From the NCBI GenBank assembly GCA_002292215.1, contig DBBN01000050.1, forward strand, positions 1 to 10,682: a stretch of 10,682 bases of DNA. Reading direction: 5' to 3'. Origin of the DNA: Glaciecola sp. UBA983 (GTDB lineage: Bacteria > Pseudomonadota > Gammaproteobacteria > Enterobacterales > Alteromonadaceae). The position numbers and the translations under genes were made by a program. Below the pieces are notes generated by a model. That model was given only the letters and a program-made list of their open reading frames with translations. It had not been told where the DNA came from and searched no databases. Shown here in pieces: positions 1-7,977 of this stretch (position 1 is the stretch's first letter; each line of letters begins with the position of its first letter).

Positions 1-803
1 AACCAAGGATCTTCTGTTAATTGTTTTATCCCTAAAGAAATTCTTTGAGTTTCGTCATTAAACTTAATAACCTTAACTTGGACTGATTCTCCCATTTGCA
101 AAGCTTCTGAAGGGTGATTAATTCTTTTCCAAGAAATATCAGTTACATGCAACAAACCATCAACACCACCTAAGTCAACGAATGCACCGTAGTCAGTAAG
201 GTTCTTAACGATACCTTTAACTTCGTGGCCTTCTTCTAAGTTAGCAAGTAGTTCGTCACGTTCAGCACTGCTTTCCGCTTCGATAACTGCACGACGTGAA
301 ACAACAACGTTGTTACGCTTGGCATCTAACTTGATAACTTTAAATTCGATTTCTTTACCTTCAAGGTGTGTTGTGTCACGTACTGGACGTACATCAACTA
401 ATGAACCAGGTAAGAACGCGCGAACAGTGTTAACTTCAACTGTAAATCCGCCTTTAACCTTGCCATTAATAATACCTTTAATGGTTTCTTTTTCTTCGTA
501 AGCTTTTTCAAGTTCAACCCACGCTTCGTGGCGTTTAGCTTTCTCACGAGAAAGGATCGTTTCACCGAATCCATCTTCTACAGCATCTAATGCAACATCA
601 ACAACATCACCAACGGCTACTTCAAGCTCGCCATCGGCATTTTTAAATTGTTCTGCTGGTATAGCACTCTCTGATTTTAGACCTGCGTCAACTAGTACGA
701 TATCTTTTTCGATCGATACGATAGTACCGCGAACGATAGCACCAGGACGTGTTTCTAACTGTAGTAAGCTTTCTTCAAATAGTAGAGCAAAATTTTCTGA
801 CAT
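1..803 (-). CDS. rpsA: 30S ribosomal protein S1, N-terminal part (cut by window edge)
   Basis: S1 binds the 30S subunit and unfolds mRNA leaders so that ribosomes can start on structured or weakly Shine-Dalgarno-led messages. The reading frame is open from the ATG at 801-803 to the window edge: 267 full codons of about 557 in the family. It begins [13 protein letters not shown] and keeps hallmark stretches of gammaproteobacterial S1, such as [37 protein letters not shown] and [19 protein letters not shown]. The visible part covers S1 (OB-fold) repeats 1 and 2, which in E. coli anchor the protein to the ribosome, and repeat 3 (about residues 190-260), the first of the RNA-binding repeats. It lies 98 bp downstream of cmk on the same strand, as in E. 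coli. No frameshift is seen. The start has no good Shine-Dalgarno sequence, which is usual for rpsA and ties in with the leader described separately. Confidence 0.98.
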   Translation of the reverse strand, partial: MSENFALLFEESLLQLETRPGAIVRGTIVSIEKDIVLVDAGLKSESAIPAEQFKNADGELEVAVGDVVDVALDAVEDGFGETILSREKAKRHEAWVELEKAYEEKETIKGIINGKVKGGFTVEVNTVRAFLPGSLVDVRPVRDTTHLEGKEIEFKVIKLDAKRNNVVVSRRAVIEAESSAERDELLANLEEGHEVKGIVKNLTDYGAFVDLGGVDGLLHVTDISWKRINHPSEALQMGESVQVKVIKFNDETQRISLGIKQLTEDPW

Positions 804-901
804 ATTAATTATCTAAGTCTTCTAAGTAATATCCACATTCCATCCAAGTTATGCGGGGTTATTGTTCAAAGTTCGTTAATCCTTTAACAAACGTAATAAA
901 A
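804..901 (-). promoter_or_regulatory. rpsA leader with GGA-bearing hairpins (probable S1 autoregulatory translation initiation region)
   Basis: Between the cmk stop and the rpsA start, the transcript can form two clear hairpins. Hairpin I pairs 882-890 with 862-871: nine pairs with one bulged G and a 10-nt loop, with a GGA at the top of the stem. Hairpin II pairs 851-856 with 833-838: six pairs including one G-U, with a 12-nt loop that holds GGAUGGA. The last ~30 nt before the ATG are A/U-rich and lack an AGGA-type Shine-Dalgarno sequence; the nearest purine run, AGAAG, lies about 15 nt away. In E. coli and relatives, rpsA translation starts without a proper Shine-Dalgarno sequence from a folded leader whose hairpin loops carry GGA, and free S1 represses it. 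The match to that design is inference from the sequence. Neither hairpin is followed by a U-tract, so cmk read-through into rpsA is possible. Confidence 0.6.
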
Positions 902-1606
902 CTAATGAGGAAGGATTTCCGCATTAGTCAAAATTTGTTGCACCTTTGCAAATACTTCATCTGCATTTAATACAGTTGAATCAAGAACATAAGCATCAGA
1001 GGCGGGAACTAAAGGAGCGACAGCTCGATTGGTATCCCGTTCGTCTCGAACTTGAATATCGTTCAAAAGGCGCGCAATGTTAACATCATGCCCCTTATCT
1101 TTCAACTGTAGATAGCGTCTTTCGGCGCGTGCCTCGGCAGAAGCCGTTAAGAAAATCTTAACGGGGGCATTAGGAAATACCACAGTACCCATGTCACGAC
1201 CATCGGCAACTAATCCTGGCAGTTGCGCAAATGCCCGTTGACGACGTAATAATGCTTCTCTAACACGTGTCAATGATGCGACTTGAGAGGCCAGCGCGCC
1301 AACATCTTCGGTACGTATAACATCAGTGACATCTTCACCTTCAAGTATAATACGTGTGTGATTTTCTGTAGTAATAAAATTCACATCTAAACTTGACGCT
1401 AAAGGAACCACTGACTCTTCATCTTGTATTTCTATGCCATGATGTTGACAAGCCACCGCTAGAACGCGGTAAATAGCACCACTATCTAAAAAGTGCCATT
1501 GTAAATAATTAGCAATATGTGCGCTAAGTGTTCCTTTACCTGCCCCACTTGGACCGTCTACGGTAACAATTGGTATAGTATTATTTACGGTATGATTCAA
1601 ATCCAT
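902..1606 (-). CDS. cmk: Cytidylate kinase
   Basis: Cytosolic (d)CMP kinase: ATP + (d)CMP gives ADP + (d)CDP, salvaging CMP from RNA turnover and supplying CDP to ribonucleotide reductase. The protein is 234 residues (E. coli 227). The P-loop GPSGAGKGT is at residues 18-26, followed by the family motifs [33 protein letters not shown] (the CMP-binding region) and [10 protein letters not shown] near the C-terminus. The ATG at 1604-1606 is preceded by AAGGA with only 4 nt between, which is close, but no other in-frame start fits the family's short N-terminus. The gene is separated from aroA by 126 bp holding a good promoter, so it is probably transcribed on its own and perhaps into rpsA. The E. 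coli neighbour ycaL is absent from this locus. Confidence 0.97.
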   Translation of the reverse strand: MDLNHTVNNTIPIVTVDGPSGAGKGTLSAHIANYLQWHFLDSGAIYRVLAVACQHHGIEIQDEESVVPLASSLDVNFITTENHTRIILEGEDVTDVIRTEDVGALASQVASLTRVREALLRRQRAFAQLPGLVADGRDMGTVVFPNAPVKIFLTASAEARAERRYLQLKDKGHDVNIARLLNDIQVRDERDTNRAVAPLVPASDAYVLDSTVLNADEVFAKVQQILTNAEILPH

Positions 1607-1634
1607 TACATCCTTAGCTATATTTGAGCGCGAT

Positions 1635-1663
1635 ATTATACGCGCTTATATGTTAAATATAAA
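1635..1663 (-). promoter_or_regulatory. Predicted sigma-70 promoter of cmk(-rpsA)
   Basis: On the minus strand a perfect TATAAT (1635-1640) lies 17 bp after TTTATA (1658-1663, 4 of 6 to the -35 consensus). Transcription would begin near 1628, giving a leader of about 22 nt that contains the cmk AAGGA. The -10 sits inside an inverted repeat, AGCGCG-8 bp-CGCGCT (1627-1646), that could bind a regulator or affect promoter opening. Confidence 0.55.
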
Positions 1664-1732
1664 GGAAGTTTAGCAGTTATCTTTGTAATAACGACATTAA
1701 TGAGATGTTAACAAACATGTATCAAGCGATAA

Positions 1733-3013
1733 TTAATGGCAAATACTTTTCAATCTCACAAAATAATCAGGAAAGGTTTTAGCCGTACATTTAGGATCAT
1801 TAATCGTCACCGCAGTGTCCGATAACGCCACTAATGAAAAGCACATCGCGACGCGGTGATCATCATACGTATCAATCTGTGCATGTGTTAAGTGGGCAGG
1901 AGGCGTAATTTCAATAAAATCATGTCCCTCTACCACTGTCGCACCTACTTTACGTAACTCTGTTGCCATCGCAAACAAGCGATCTGTTTCTTTCACACGC
2001 CAATTATAGATGTTACGAATCGCTGTCGTGCCTTTCGCAAACAAAGCGGTCGTCGCAATGGTCATTGCTGCATCGGGAATATGATTCATGTCCATATCAA
2101 CGGCGGTCAATGGCGCACCGGTCACGGTAATACTATTAGGGGCATAAGATACGGTTGCCCCCATCGCTTCTAATACTTCAGCAAAGCGAATATCACCCTG
2201 CACTGATGCACTACCGACACCAGTTACGGTTACCGACCCACCTTTAATCGCTCCGGCGGCTAAAAAATACGAAGCAGATGACGCATCGCCTTCTACCATG
2301 TAAGTTTCAGGGGCTTTATAGGATTGATTACCCTTAACATGAAACACTTGATACTGGTTATGCGTAACGCTTACGCCGAACTTTCTCATGATATCCAGAG
2401 TGATATCAATGTACGGTATAGAGACTAATTCGCCTTTAATGTGGATCTCAGAATCACTGGTGAATAAGGGCGCTGCCATCAATATCGCAGTTAAAAATTG
2501 CGATGAAACACTGCCATCTACTTCAATATGACCGCCAGTTAAACGCTGACCTTTAATATCTAATGCCGGATAACCGATTTCATCAAGGTAACGAATATCC
2601 GCATTGACATCAGCCAATGCTGCCACAAGATCGCCGATTGGGCGCTCTTTCATGCGTGGCTCACCCGTTAAAATCGTATTGATGGGAGATGTCGCTAACA
2701 CGCCGCATAAAGGACGCATAGCCGTTCCTGCATTACCTAAAAATAAAGGCTCATTCGGTTGTGTGGTAAACACATCCCCTAGCCCTTCAACGACACACAC
2801 CGTATTGTTTTCAGACAATGTATAATTTACACCTAATGCGCTTAAGGCATTTAGCATGTGGCGGATATCATCACTATCCAATAAATTAGTCACTCGAGTC
2901 GTGCCTTTAGCTAACGCAGCGAGTAATAAGGCCCTATTAGAAAGTGACTTAGAGCCAGGTACATTGACCGTGCCTGATACACTTGCAATTGGGTCGAGGG
3001 TAAGTTGTTCCAT
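1733..3013 (-). CDS. aroA: 3-phosphoshikimate 1-carboxyvinyltransferase (EPSP synthase)
   Basis: Sixth step of the shikimate pathway: shikimate 3-phosphate + phosphoenolpyruvate gives EPSP + phosphate. The protein is 426 residues (E. coli 427) and collinear with the class I enzyme. Visible elements are the N-terminal PGSKSLSNR with Lys22, [13 protein letters not shown] with Gly96 and Pro101 (the form typical of glyphosate-sensitive class I enzymes), [41 protein letters not shown] with Asp314, RVKETDR with Glu342, [16 protein letters not shown] and the C-terminal [10 protein letters not shown]. Asp314 and Glu342 correspond to the E. coli active-site Asp313 and Glu341. The start lies 5 bp beyond the serC stop and its ribosome site (AAAGGA) overlaps the end of serC, so the two are surely one transcript and probably translationally coupled, as in the E. 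coli serC-aroA operon. Confidence 0.98.
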   Translation of the reverse strand: MEQLTLDPIASVSGTVNVPGSKSLSNRALLLAALAKGTTRVTNLLDSDDIRHMLNALSALGVNYTLSENNTVCVVEGLGDVFTTQPNEPLFLGNAGTAMRPLCGVLATSPINTILTGEPRMKERPIGDLVAALADVNADIRYLDEIGYPALDIKGQRLTGGHIEVDGSVSSQFLTAILMAAPLFTSDSEIHIKGELVSIPYIDITLDIMRKFGVSVTHNQYQVFHVKGNQSYKAPETYMVEGDASSASYFLAAGAIKGGSVTVTGVGSASVQGDIRFAEVLEAMGATVSYAPNSITVTGAPLTAVDMDMNHIPDAAMTIATTALFAKGTTAIRNIYNWRVKETDRLFAMATELRKVGATVVEGHDFIEITPPAHLTHAQIDTYDDHRVAMCFSLVALSDTAVTINDPKCTAKTFPDYFVRLKSICH

Positions 3014-3018
3014 CGTGC

Positions 3019-4116
3019 TTATCCTTTGGTACGTGCAAATTCTTGCATAAATTCGGTTAACGCCTGCACGCCTTCAATCTGCATTGCATTATAAATACTC
3101 GCGCGCATACCACCGACTGAACGGTGACCTTTTAACGCAGCTAAGCCATTGGCTTCTGCCAACGTTAAAAATTCTTTATCTAAAGCTGGATCGGCTAAGG
3201 TAAACGGTACGTTCATGATAGAACGATGCGCTAACGCGACGTTGTTATGATAAAAGTCATTGTTATCTACCGTTTGATACAACAATGCGGCTTTAGCTTC
3301 ATTACGCTGAGAAATAGCACTTAAGCCGCCTTGAGCTTTAAGCCACTTAAACACCAACCCTGATAAGTACCAAGAGTACGTCGGAGGCGTGTTGTACATA
3401 CTATCGTTATTTGCCGCCAGCGTATAATTTAAAAAGCTTGGCGTAATTGATTGCGCTTGATTTAATAGATCGTCACGCACGATGACCACTGCCAGACCAG
3501 ATGGACCGATATTTTTTTGAGCACTGGCGTAAATCACGCCATAATCACTCACATTTAACGGACCCGATAATATGGTCGAAGACATATCTGCGACAACGGG
3601 AATATTATCTAATTTAGGTGGCTCAAAAATTGCTATACCATCTACGGTTTCATTTGGGCAATAGTGTAAATACGCAGCTTGTTGACGTTGCTCCTCAGTG
3701 AGTGCCCATTGCGTTTGGTCTGGTACATAACGCTGACCTGCTGCATTCACGGCATCTTGGGTCACAACATGAGTACGGGTGTACTTGGCAGCTTCATCAA
3801 CTGCGCCCTTAGACCAAGAACCAGATTGTAGATGTAATGATAAATCATTGGATTGCGCGATATTTAAAGGTACACTGGCAAATTGACCACGGCCACCACC
3901 TTGCAAAAATAATACTTTGTAATTATCGGGAACGGCCAACAAATCACGTAAATCTTGTTCAGCTTGGGCTGCGACTTCGATAAACGGTTTACTTCGGTGA
4001 CTAATTTCCATCACTGAAGAACCTAGATTTTGCCAATTAAGAAATTCTGCTTGTGCTTGTTGCATCACATCAGCGGGTAACATCGCCGGGCCGGCACTAA
4101 AATTAAAATGTTGCAC
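3019..4116 (-). CDS. serC: Phosphoserine aminotransferase
   Basis: PLP enzyme of the class V aminotransferase fold. It converts 3-phosphohydroxypyruvate + glutamate to O-phosphoserine + 2-oxoglutarate in serine synthesis, and carries out the equivalent step in pyridoxal phosphate synthesis. The protein is 365 residues (E. coli 362), starting [12 protein letters not shown], with [24 protein letters not shown] (phosphate-binding loop), the aspartate in VADMSS that contacts the PLP ring, and [10 protein letters not shown] with the Schiff-base lysine at residue 201 (E. coli Lys198). The C-terminal [16 protein letters not shown] is intact. The ATG is preceded by AGGA at a good distance. It is the first gene of the serC-aroA pair. 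The gyrA terminator lies directly upstream, so a promoter between gyrA and serC, or read-through, is needed. Confidence 0.98.
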   Translation of the reverse strand: MQHFNFSAGPAMLPADVMQQAQAEFLNWQNLGSSVMEISHRSKPFIEVAAQAEQDLRDLLAVPDNYKVLFLQGGGRGQFASVPLNIAQSNDLSLHLQSGSWSKGAVDEAAKYTRTHVVTQDAVNAAGQRYVPDQTQWALTEEQRQQAAYLHYCPNETVDGIAIFEPPKLDNIPVVADMSSTILSGPLNVSDYGVIYASAQKNIGPSGLAVVIVRDDLLNQAQSITPSFLNYTLAANNDSMYNTPPTYSWYLSGLVFKWLKAQGGLSAISQRNEAKAALLYQTVDNNDFYHNNVALAHRSIMNVPFTLADPALDKEFLTLAEANGLAALKGHRSVGGMRASIYNAMQIEGVQALTEFMQEFARTKG

Positions 4117-4142
4117 GATTTTTCCTACATTCGATTACATAA

Positions 4143-4171
4143 ATTAAAAATAAAAAAGCGATGCAGGCCAA
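4143..4171 (-). promoter_or_regulatory. Possible serC-aroA promoter overlapping the gyrA terminator
   Basis: On the minus strand TTGGCC (4166-4171, 4 of 6 to the -35 consensus) and TTTAAT (4143-4148, 5 of 6 to the -10 consensus) are 17 bp apart. The predicted start, near 4136, leaves about 20 nt including the serC AGGA site. The -35 falls in the loop region of the gyrA terminator and the -10 in its T-tract. The sequence here is AT-rich, so a chance match is quite possible. Confidence 0.25.
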
Positions 4172-4186
4172 TACCTAACATCGCTT
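4146..4186 (-). terminator. Rho-independent terminator of gyrA
   Basis: In the gyrA transcript direction, AAGCGATG (4179-4186) pairs perfectly with CATCGCTT (4156-4163). Inside this stem a further AGG/CCU pairing (4174-4176 with 4165-4167) closes a short loop after small internal mismatches. The stem runs straight into TTTTATTTTTA. It begins 27 bp past the gyrA stop. There is no T-tract on the other strand, so it works only leftward. Confidence 0.85.
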
Positions 4187-4212
4187 CAAAACCTAACTCA
4201 AATTAGTAATGC

Positions 4213-6864
4213 TTACTCGTTAGCATCACTATCGTCATTAGGTTCAGCGTCACTTTCTGGAGCACTTGGCGAAGCAGCATCTGCTGTTACTACTTCAGTA
4301 CCGGCTTCAGCAGTATCTTCATCGAGAATGATTAGCTCTTCGATTTCATCTATACGCTGCAAACCAACAACATGTTCATCAGCACCAGTACGGATTAAAG
4401 TAACACCTTGTGTGTTACGGCCGACTGTAGATACTTCAGCAGCACGTGTACGTACTAATGTACCTTGATCACTGATCAACATAATTTCATCTTCTTCGTT
4501 TACCTGAACCGCACCAACCACTCTACCATTTCGTTCTGATACTTTGATTGATACCACACCTTTGGTAGCACGAGACTTAGCAGGATATTCTGTAATGCCA
4601 GTACGTTTACCATAGCCGTTTTCAGTGGCAGTCAGTACAGCACCGTCACCACGCGGAACGATTAATGAAACAACACGTTGTTCTTCTTCTAAGCGAATAC
4701 CACGAACACCTGTTGCCGTTCGGCCCATAGGACGAACTTGCTCTTCGTGGAAACGCACAACTTTACCTGCGTCCGAGAACAACATAATTTCGCTATCACC
4801 ATCGGTTAAATCAACACCGATAAGTTCATTACCGTCAGTTAAGTTGACCGCAATGATACCGTTGGCACGTGGACGAGAGTACTGAGTTAACTCAGTTTTC
4901 TTAACTGTACCATTGGTTGTCGCCATAAATACATATTTACCTTCAACAAACTCTTGGATTGGTAATATCGCAGTAATACGCTCACCCTCTTCAAGCGGTA
5001 AGATGTTTAAGATTGGACGACCACGCGCATTACGACTTGCTAGTGGTAATTGATACACTTTCAACCAATATAAACGTCCACGAGTAGAGAAGCACAATAT
5101 GTGATCATGAGTGTTTGCGACTAGTAATTTTTCAATAAAATCTTCGTTCTTCATTTTCGTCGCTGACTTGCCTTTACCGCCTCGGCGTTGAGCTTCGTAG
5201 TCAGACAACTTTTGATACTTCACATAGCCTTCACGAGATAATGTGACAACAACATCTTCACGTTCAATTAAGTCTTCAATATCAATGTCATGTGATGCAG
5301 CAGTGATTTCTGTACGACGCTCATCACCAAATTCAGCTTGAACTGCTTCTAATTCTTCACGAATCACTTCCATCAAACGCTCTGAACTACCTAGGATCTT
5401 AAGTAATTCAGCAATAACATCTAATAACTCTTTATATTCAGCAAGGATCTTGTCATGCTCTAGACCGGTTAATTTGTGTAAACGCAAATCAAGGATTGCT
5501 TGAGCTTGTTGTTCAGTCAAATAATATTGACCATCACGAATACCATACTCAGGCTCTAACCAATCAGGACGCGCAGCATCATTACCCGCACGCTCTAACA
5601 TTTGCGATACATCGCCTAATGCCCAACCTGAGGCCGTTAACTTTAATTTCGCTTCAGCAGGACTATTTGACGCTTTAATCAACTCGATAACCAAATCAAT
5701 ATTGGCTAACGCAATGGCTAAACCTTCCAACAAATGCGCGCGATCACGGGCTTTTTTCAACTCATAAACCGTACGTCGAGTAACCACTTCACGGCGATGT
5801 AAGATAAAGCATTCAAGCATGTCTTTTAGATTAAAGACTTTTGGCTGGTTATTATCTAACGCAACCATATTAATACCGAACACCGTTTGTAACTGTGTTT
5901 GGGTATATAAATGATTAAGTAATACTTCTGCTGATTCATTGCGTTTAACTTCAACTACGATGCGCATGCCGTCTTTATCAGACTCATCTCGCAATGCAGA
6001 GATACCTTCTATACGCTTTTCTTTAACTAAATCTGCGATTTTTTCAATCAGGCGTGCTTTATTAACTTGATACGGGATCTCATTAACAATGATAGTTTCT
6101 TTGCCATTATCTTCAGTTTCAATAATCGCACGGGCACGCATGTAGATTTTGCCACGACCGGTACGGTACGCTTCTTCAATACCTTTACGACCGCTGATCA
6201 TTGCCGCTGTTGGGAAATCAGGACCGGGGATATGCTCGATTAATTCTTCAATCGAACAATCAGGGTTCTCAATTAATGCGATACAACCATTGATTACTTC
6301 AACTAAGTTGTGTGGTGGAATGTTTGTCGCCATACCAACTGCGATACCAGAAGAACCATTCACTAATAAGTTAGGCACTCGAGTTGGCATCACTTCAGGG
6401 ATATGTTCAGTACCGTCGTAATTAGGTACAAAATTAACGGTTTCTTTATCTAAATCAGCAAGCAGTTCATGTGCGATCTTAGACATACGCACTTCGGTGT
6501 AACGCATTGCCGCAGCGGAGTCGCCATCGACGGAACCAAAGTTACCCTGACCATCAACCAACATGTAACGCAATGAAAAAGGTTGCGCCATACGTACAAT
6601 AGTGTCGTATACCGCTGTATCACCGTGTGGGTGATATTTACCAATAACATCTCCTACTACACGAGCAGATTTTTTGTATGGTTTATTAAAATCATTTTTC
6701 AATTCATTCATAGCAAACAATACGCGGCGGTGAACAGGTTTTAAACCATCACGAACATCCGGTAACGCTCGACCTACGATAACGCTCATCGCGTAATCAA
6801 GGTATGAATTCTTAAGCTCTTCTTCGATATTAATCGGTAAAATTTCTTTGGCGCGATCAGTCAT
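4213..6864 (-). CDS. gyrA: DNA gyrase subunit A
   Basis: Breakage-reunion subunit of the A2B2 gyrase that puts negative supercoils into DNA using ATP hydrolysed by GyrB. The protein is 883 residues (E. coli 875). The N-terminal winged-helix/tower domain has [27 protein letters not shown], the quinolone-resistance region around [13 protein letters not shown] (76-88), and the catalytic tyrosine at 122 in AMRYTE. IPHHNL-type loops, [15 protein letters not shown] and the coiled coil follow. The C-terminal beta-pinwheel starts with the GyrA box QRRGGKG at 559-565, needed for DNA wrapping, so this is gyrase and not ParC. The last ~45 residues are an acidic tail rich in D, E, A and S. Position 83 is Thr where E. 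coli has Ser; Asp87 is kept. AGGGGAA (6875-6881) is 10 nt before the ATG. The gene is divergent from ubiG and ends in its own terminator. Confidence 0.99.
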   Translation of the reverse strand: MTDRAKEILPINIEEELKNSYLDYAMSVIVGRALPDVRDGLKPVHRRVLFAMNELKNDFNKPYKKSARVVGDVIGKYHPHGDTAVYDTIVRMAQPFSLRYMLVDGQGNFGSVDGDSAAAMRYTEVRMSKIAHELLADLDKETVNFVPNYDGTEHIPEVMPTRVPNLLVNGSSGIAVGMATNIPPHNLVEVINGCIALIENPDCSIEELIEHIPGPDFPTAAMISGRKGIEEAYRTGRGKIYMRARAIIETEDNGKETIIVNEIPYQVNKARLIEKIADLVKEKRIEGISALRDESDKDGMRIVVEVKRNESAEVLLNHLYTQTQLQTVFGINMVALDNNQPKVFNLKDMLECFILHRREVVTRRTVYELKKARDRAHLLEGLAIALANIDLVIELIKASNSPAEAKLKLTASGWALGDVSQMLERAGNDAARPDWLEPEYGIRDGQYYLTEQQAQAILDLRLHKLTGLEHDKILAEYKELLDVIAELLKILGSSERLMEVIREELEAVQAEFGDERRTEITAASHDIDIEDLIEREDVVVTLSREGYVKYQKLSDYEAQRRGGKGKSATKMKNEDFIEKLLVANTHDHILCFSTRGRLYWLKVYQLPLASRNARGRPILNILPLEEGERITAILPIQEFVEGKYVFMATTNGTVKKTELTQYSRPRANGIIAVNLTDGNELIGVDLTDGDSEIMLFSDAGKVVRFHEEQVRPMGRTATGVRGIRLEEEQRVVSLIVPRGDGAVLTATENGYGKRTGITEYPAKSRATKGVVSIKVSERNGRVVGAVQVNEEDEIMLISDQGTLVRTRAAEVSTVGRNTQGVTLIRTGADEHVVGLQRIDEIEELIILDEDTAEAGTEVVTADAASPSAPESDAEPNDDSDANE

Positions 6865-6964
6865 AAACTGCCGATTCCCCTATATTGGTTATTAAGGATT
6901 ATTCTCATCACATACTGTTAACGGAAAATCTCTCTTTTTATTATGGGTAACTTTTCTATTATTA

Positions 6965-6994
6965 ATAATAATACTCCCGCGATTGTAACATCAA
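6965..6994 (-). promoter_or_regulatory. Possible gyrA promoter
   Basis: On the minus strand TTGATG (6989-6994) and TATTAT (6965-6970) are 18 bp apart, giving a leader of about 94 nt. The interval is a run of TATTATTATTAAT, so several registers of the -10 are possible. The best that can be said is that a leftward promoter probably lies in 6960-7000. Confidence 0.3.
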
Positions 6995-7054
6995 GATAAG
7001 ATAATATGTAGTAAATGTGTGTTTACCCGCTTTATCCGTTGAAAATTTAATCAA

Positions 7055-7085
7055 TTGACTAAAATCGATAGTTTCGACGTATAAT
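7055..7085 (+). promoter_or_regulatory. Predicted ubiG promoter
   Basis: TTGACT (7055-7060, 5 of 6) and a perfect TATAAT (7080-7085) are 19 bp apart, longer than the ideal 17. Transcription would start near 7091-7092, leaving about 40 nt of leader with AGGT just ahead of the ATG at 7132. An imperfect palindrome (7047-7062) covers the -35. Confidence 0.5.
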
Positions 7086-7131
7086 GCTAGACTCACAATA
7101 TGCATTAATTACAATTTTACAGGTATCGTCA

Positions 7132-7875
7132 ATGAATGTTGATCAACTAGAAATAGATAAATTTAGCGCCATCGCTAGCCGTTGGTGGGATGAGAATGGT
7201 GAGTTTAAACCTCTACACCAAATTAACCCTTTGCGTGTTGATTACATTATTAGTGGAATATTGGGTAAAGCACGTCCTACTGATGGATTCGCAAAGAACG
7301 CGTTAGCTGGACTTAACATATTAGATGTGGGTTGTGGTGGCGGTATATTAGCTGAAGCTTTAGTCAAACATGGAGCGAAGGTAACCGGTATCGATCTTGC
7401 CGAAGAATCACTCACCGTTGCTCGCTTACACGGTCTCGAAAATGGCATAAAAGTCGATTATCAATTAATTAGCGCTGAAGATTTTGCCGCCGCGCACCCA
7501 CAGAAATTTGATGTCGTGACGTGTTTAGAAATGCTTGAGCATGTGCCCGACCCTTCAGCAATCGTTGCCGCCGTTGCACAACTGGCCAAACCCGATGCAC
7601 CGGTGTTTTTTTCGACCTTAAACCGTAATCCCAAAGCCTATTTAATGGCCATTATTGGCGCTGAATATGTGCTCAATCTAGTCCCTAAAGGAACCCATGA
7701 TTTTAGTAAGTTTATTAAGCCCAGTGAATTGATGCGCATGATAGATAAAACCGATTTAACAATACTTAGTACAACGGGTTTGCATTTTAACCCATTGACT
7801 AATGACTATTATTTATCCAACAAAAATATCGACGTGAATTACATTGTACAATGTCGATTACAAGACAAAAAATAA
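7132..7875 (+). CDS. ubiG: Ubiquinone biosynthesis O-methyltransferase (bifunctional)
   Basis: SAM-dependent class I methyltransferase that does both O-methylations of the ubiquinone ring (2-polyprenyl-6-hydroxyphenol and 3-demethylubiquinol), acting at the inner membrane surface. With the ATG at 7132 the protein is 247 residues (E. coli 240) and begins [20 protein letters not shown], matching the family N-terminus. The SAM site is [10 protein letters not shown] (64-73) with the acidic residue of the next strand at Asp88 (VTGIDL); then [35 protein letters not shown] and KFIKP, all family signatures. An in-frame ATG at 7084 would add 16 residues but lies inside the predicted -10 and has no family support, so I chose 7132, which has AGGT upstream (7121-7124). 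A segment before the SAM motif (about residues 42-60) is a few residues longer than in E. coli. Divergence from gyrA is as in E. coli. Confidence 0.97.
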   Translation: MNVDQLEIDKFSAIASRWWDENGEFKPLHQINPLRVDYIISGILGKARPTDGFAKNALAGLNILDVGCGGGILAEALVKHGAKVTGIDLAEESLTVARLHGLENGIKVDYQLISAEDFAAAHPQKFDVVTCLEMLEHVPDPSAIVAAVAQLAKPDAPVFFSTLNRNPKAYLMAIIGAEYVLNLVPKGTHDFSKFIKPSELMRMIDKTDLTILSTTGLHFNPLTNDYYLSNKNIDVNYIVQCRLQDKK

Positions 7876-7929
7876 CTCTTATATTTGACCTATTTTCTAA
7901 TTGACAAAATCCCAAGTACTTCTGAGGCA

Positions 7930-7977
7930 ACACCATATATAGTGTTGCCAATATTCAATTATTTCTATATATCGTGT
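7930..7977 (+). promoter_or_regulatory. Pair of NrdR boxes (operator of nrdAB)
   Basis: Two 16-bp sites, ACACCATATATAGTGT (7930-7945) and TTTCTATATATCGTGT (7962-7977), match the NrdR-box pattern acaCwAtATaTwGtgt, the first almost perfectly. Their starts are 32 bp apart, three helical turns, the spacing known for paired NrdR boxes. NrdR is the zinc-finger/ATP-cone repressor of ribonucleotide reductase genes; it binds when dATP is high. Box 1 sits in a longer palindrome whose arms GGCAACAC (7926-7933) and GTGTTGCC (7942-7949) are perfect over 8 bp. The place upstream of nrdA and the overlap with a promoter support the call. The nrdR gene itself is not in the window. Confidence 0.88.
7945..7973 (+). 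promoter_or_regulatory. Predicted nrdAB promoter within the NrdR boxes
   Basis: TTGCCA (7945-7950, 5 of 6 to the -35 consensus) and TATATC (7968-7973, 4 of 6 to the -10 consensus) are 17 bp apart. The -35 touches the end of NrdR box 1 and the -10 lies in box 2, so bound NrdR would block RNA polymerase. The start would be near 7980, leaving a leader of about 270 nt. TATAAC at 7981-7986 is an alternative -10, but without a good -35. Confidence 0.45.

Noticed and set aside
862..890. Hairpin after cmk as a rho-independent terminator
   Set aside because: The stem is AT-rich and is followed by UAACCCC, not a U-tract; it fits better as part of the rpsA leader.
1682..1715. Terminator between aroA and cmk
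   Set aside because: A TTTGT/ACAAA plus TAAC/GTTA pairing exists, but the stem is AT-only, bulged, and not followed by a T-tract on the minus strand.
2604..2825. Open frames antisense to aroA, serC, gyrA and nrdA (for example 2604-2825, 4625-4885, 6149-6421)
   Set aside because: They lie wholly inside strongly conserved genes, show no family features, have no clear ribosome sites, and are best explained as frame shadows.
7084..7875. Longer ubiG of 263 residues
   Set aside because: The extra N-terminus overlaps the predicted promoter -10 and does not fit the family; the 247-residue form is preferred.
7901..7906. Perfect TTGACA upstream of nrdA as a -35 element
   Set aside because: No acceptable -10 hexamer lies 15-19 bp downstream; the sequence there is GAGGCA-like.
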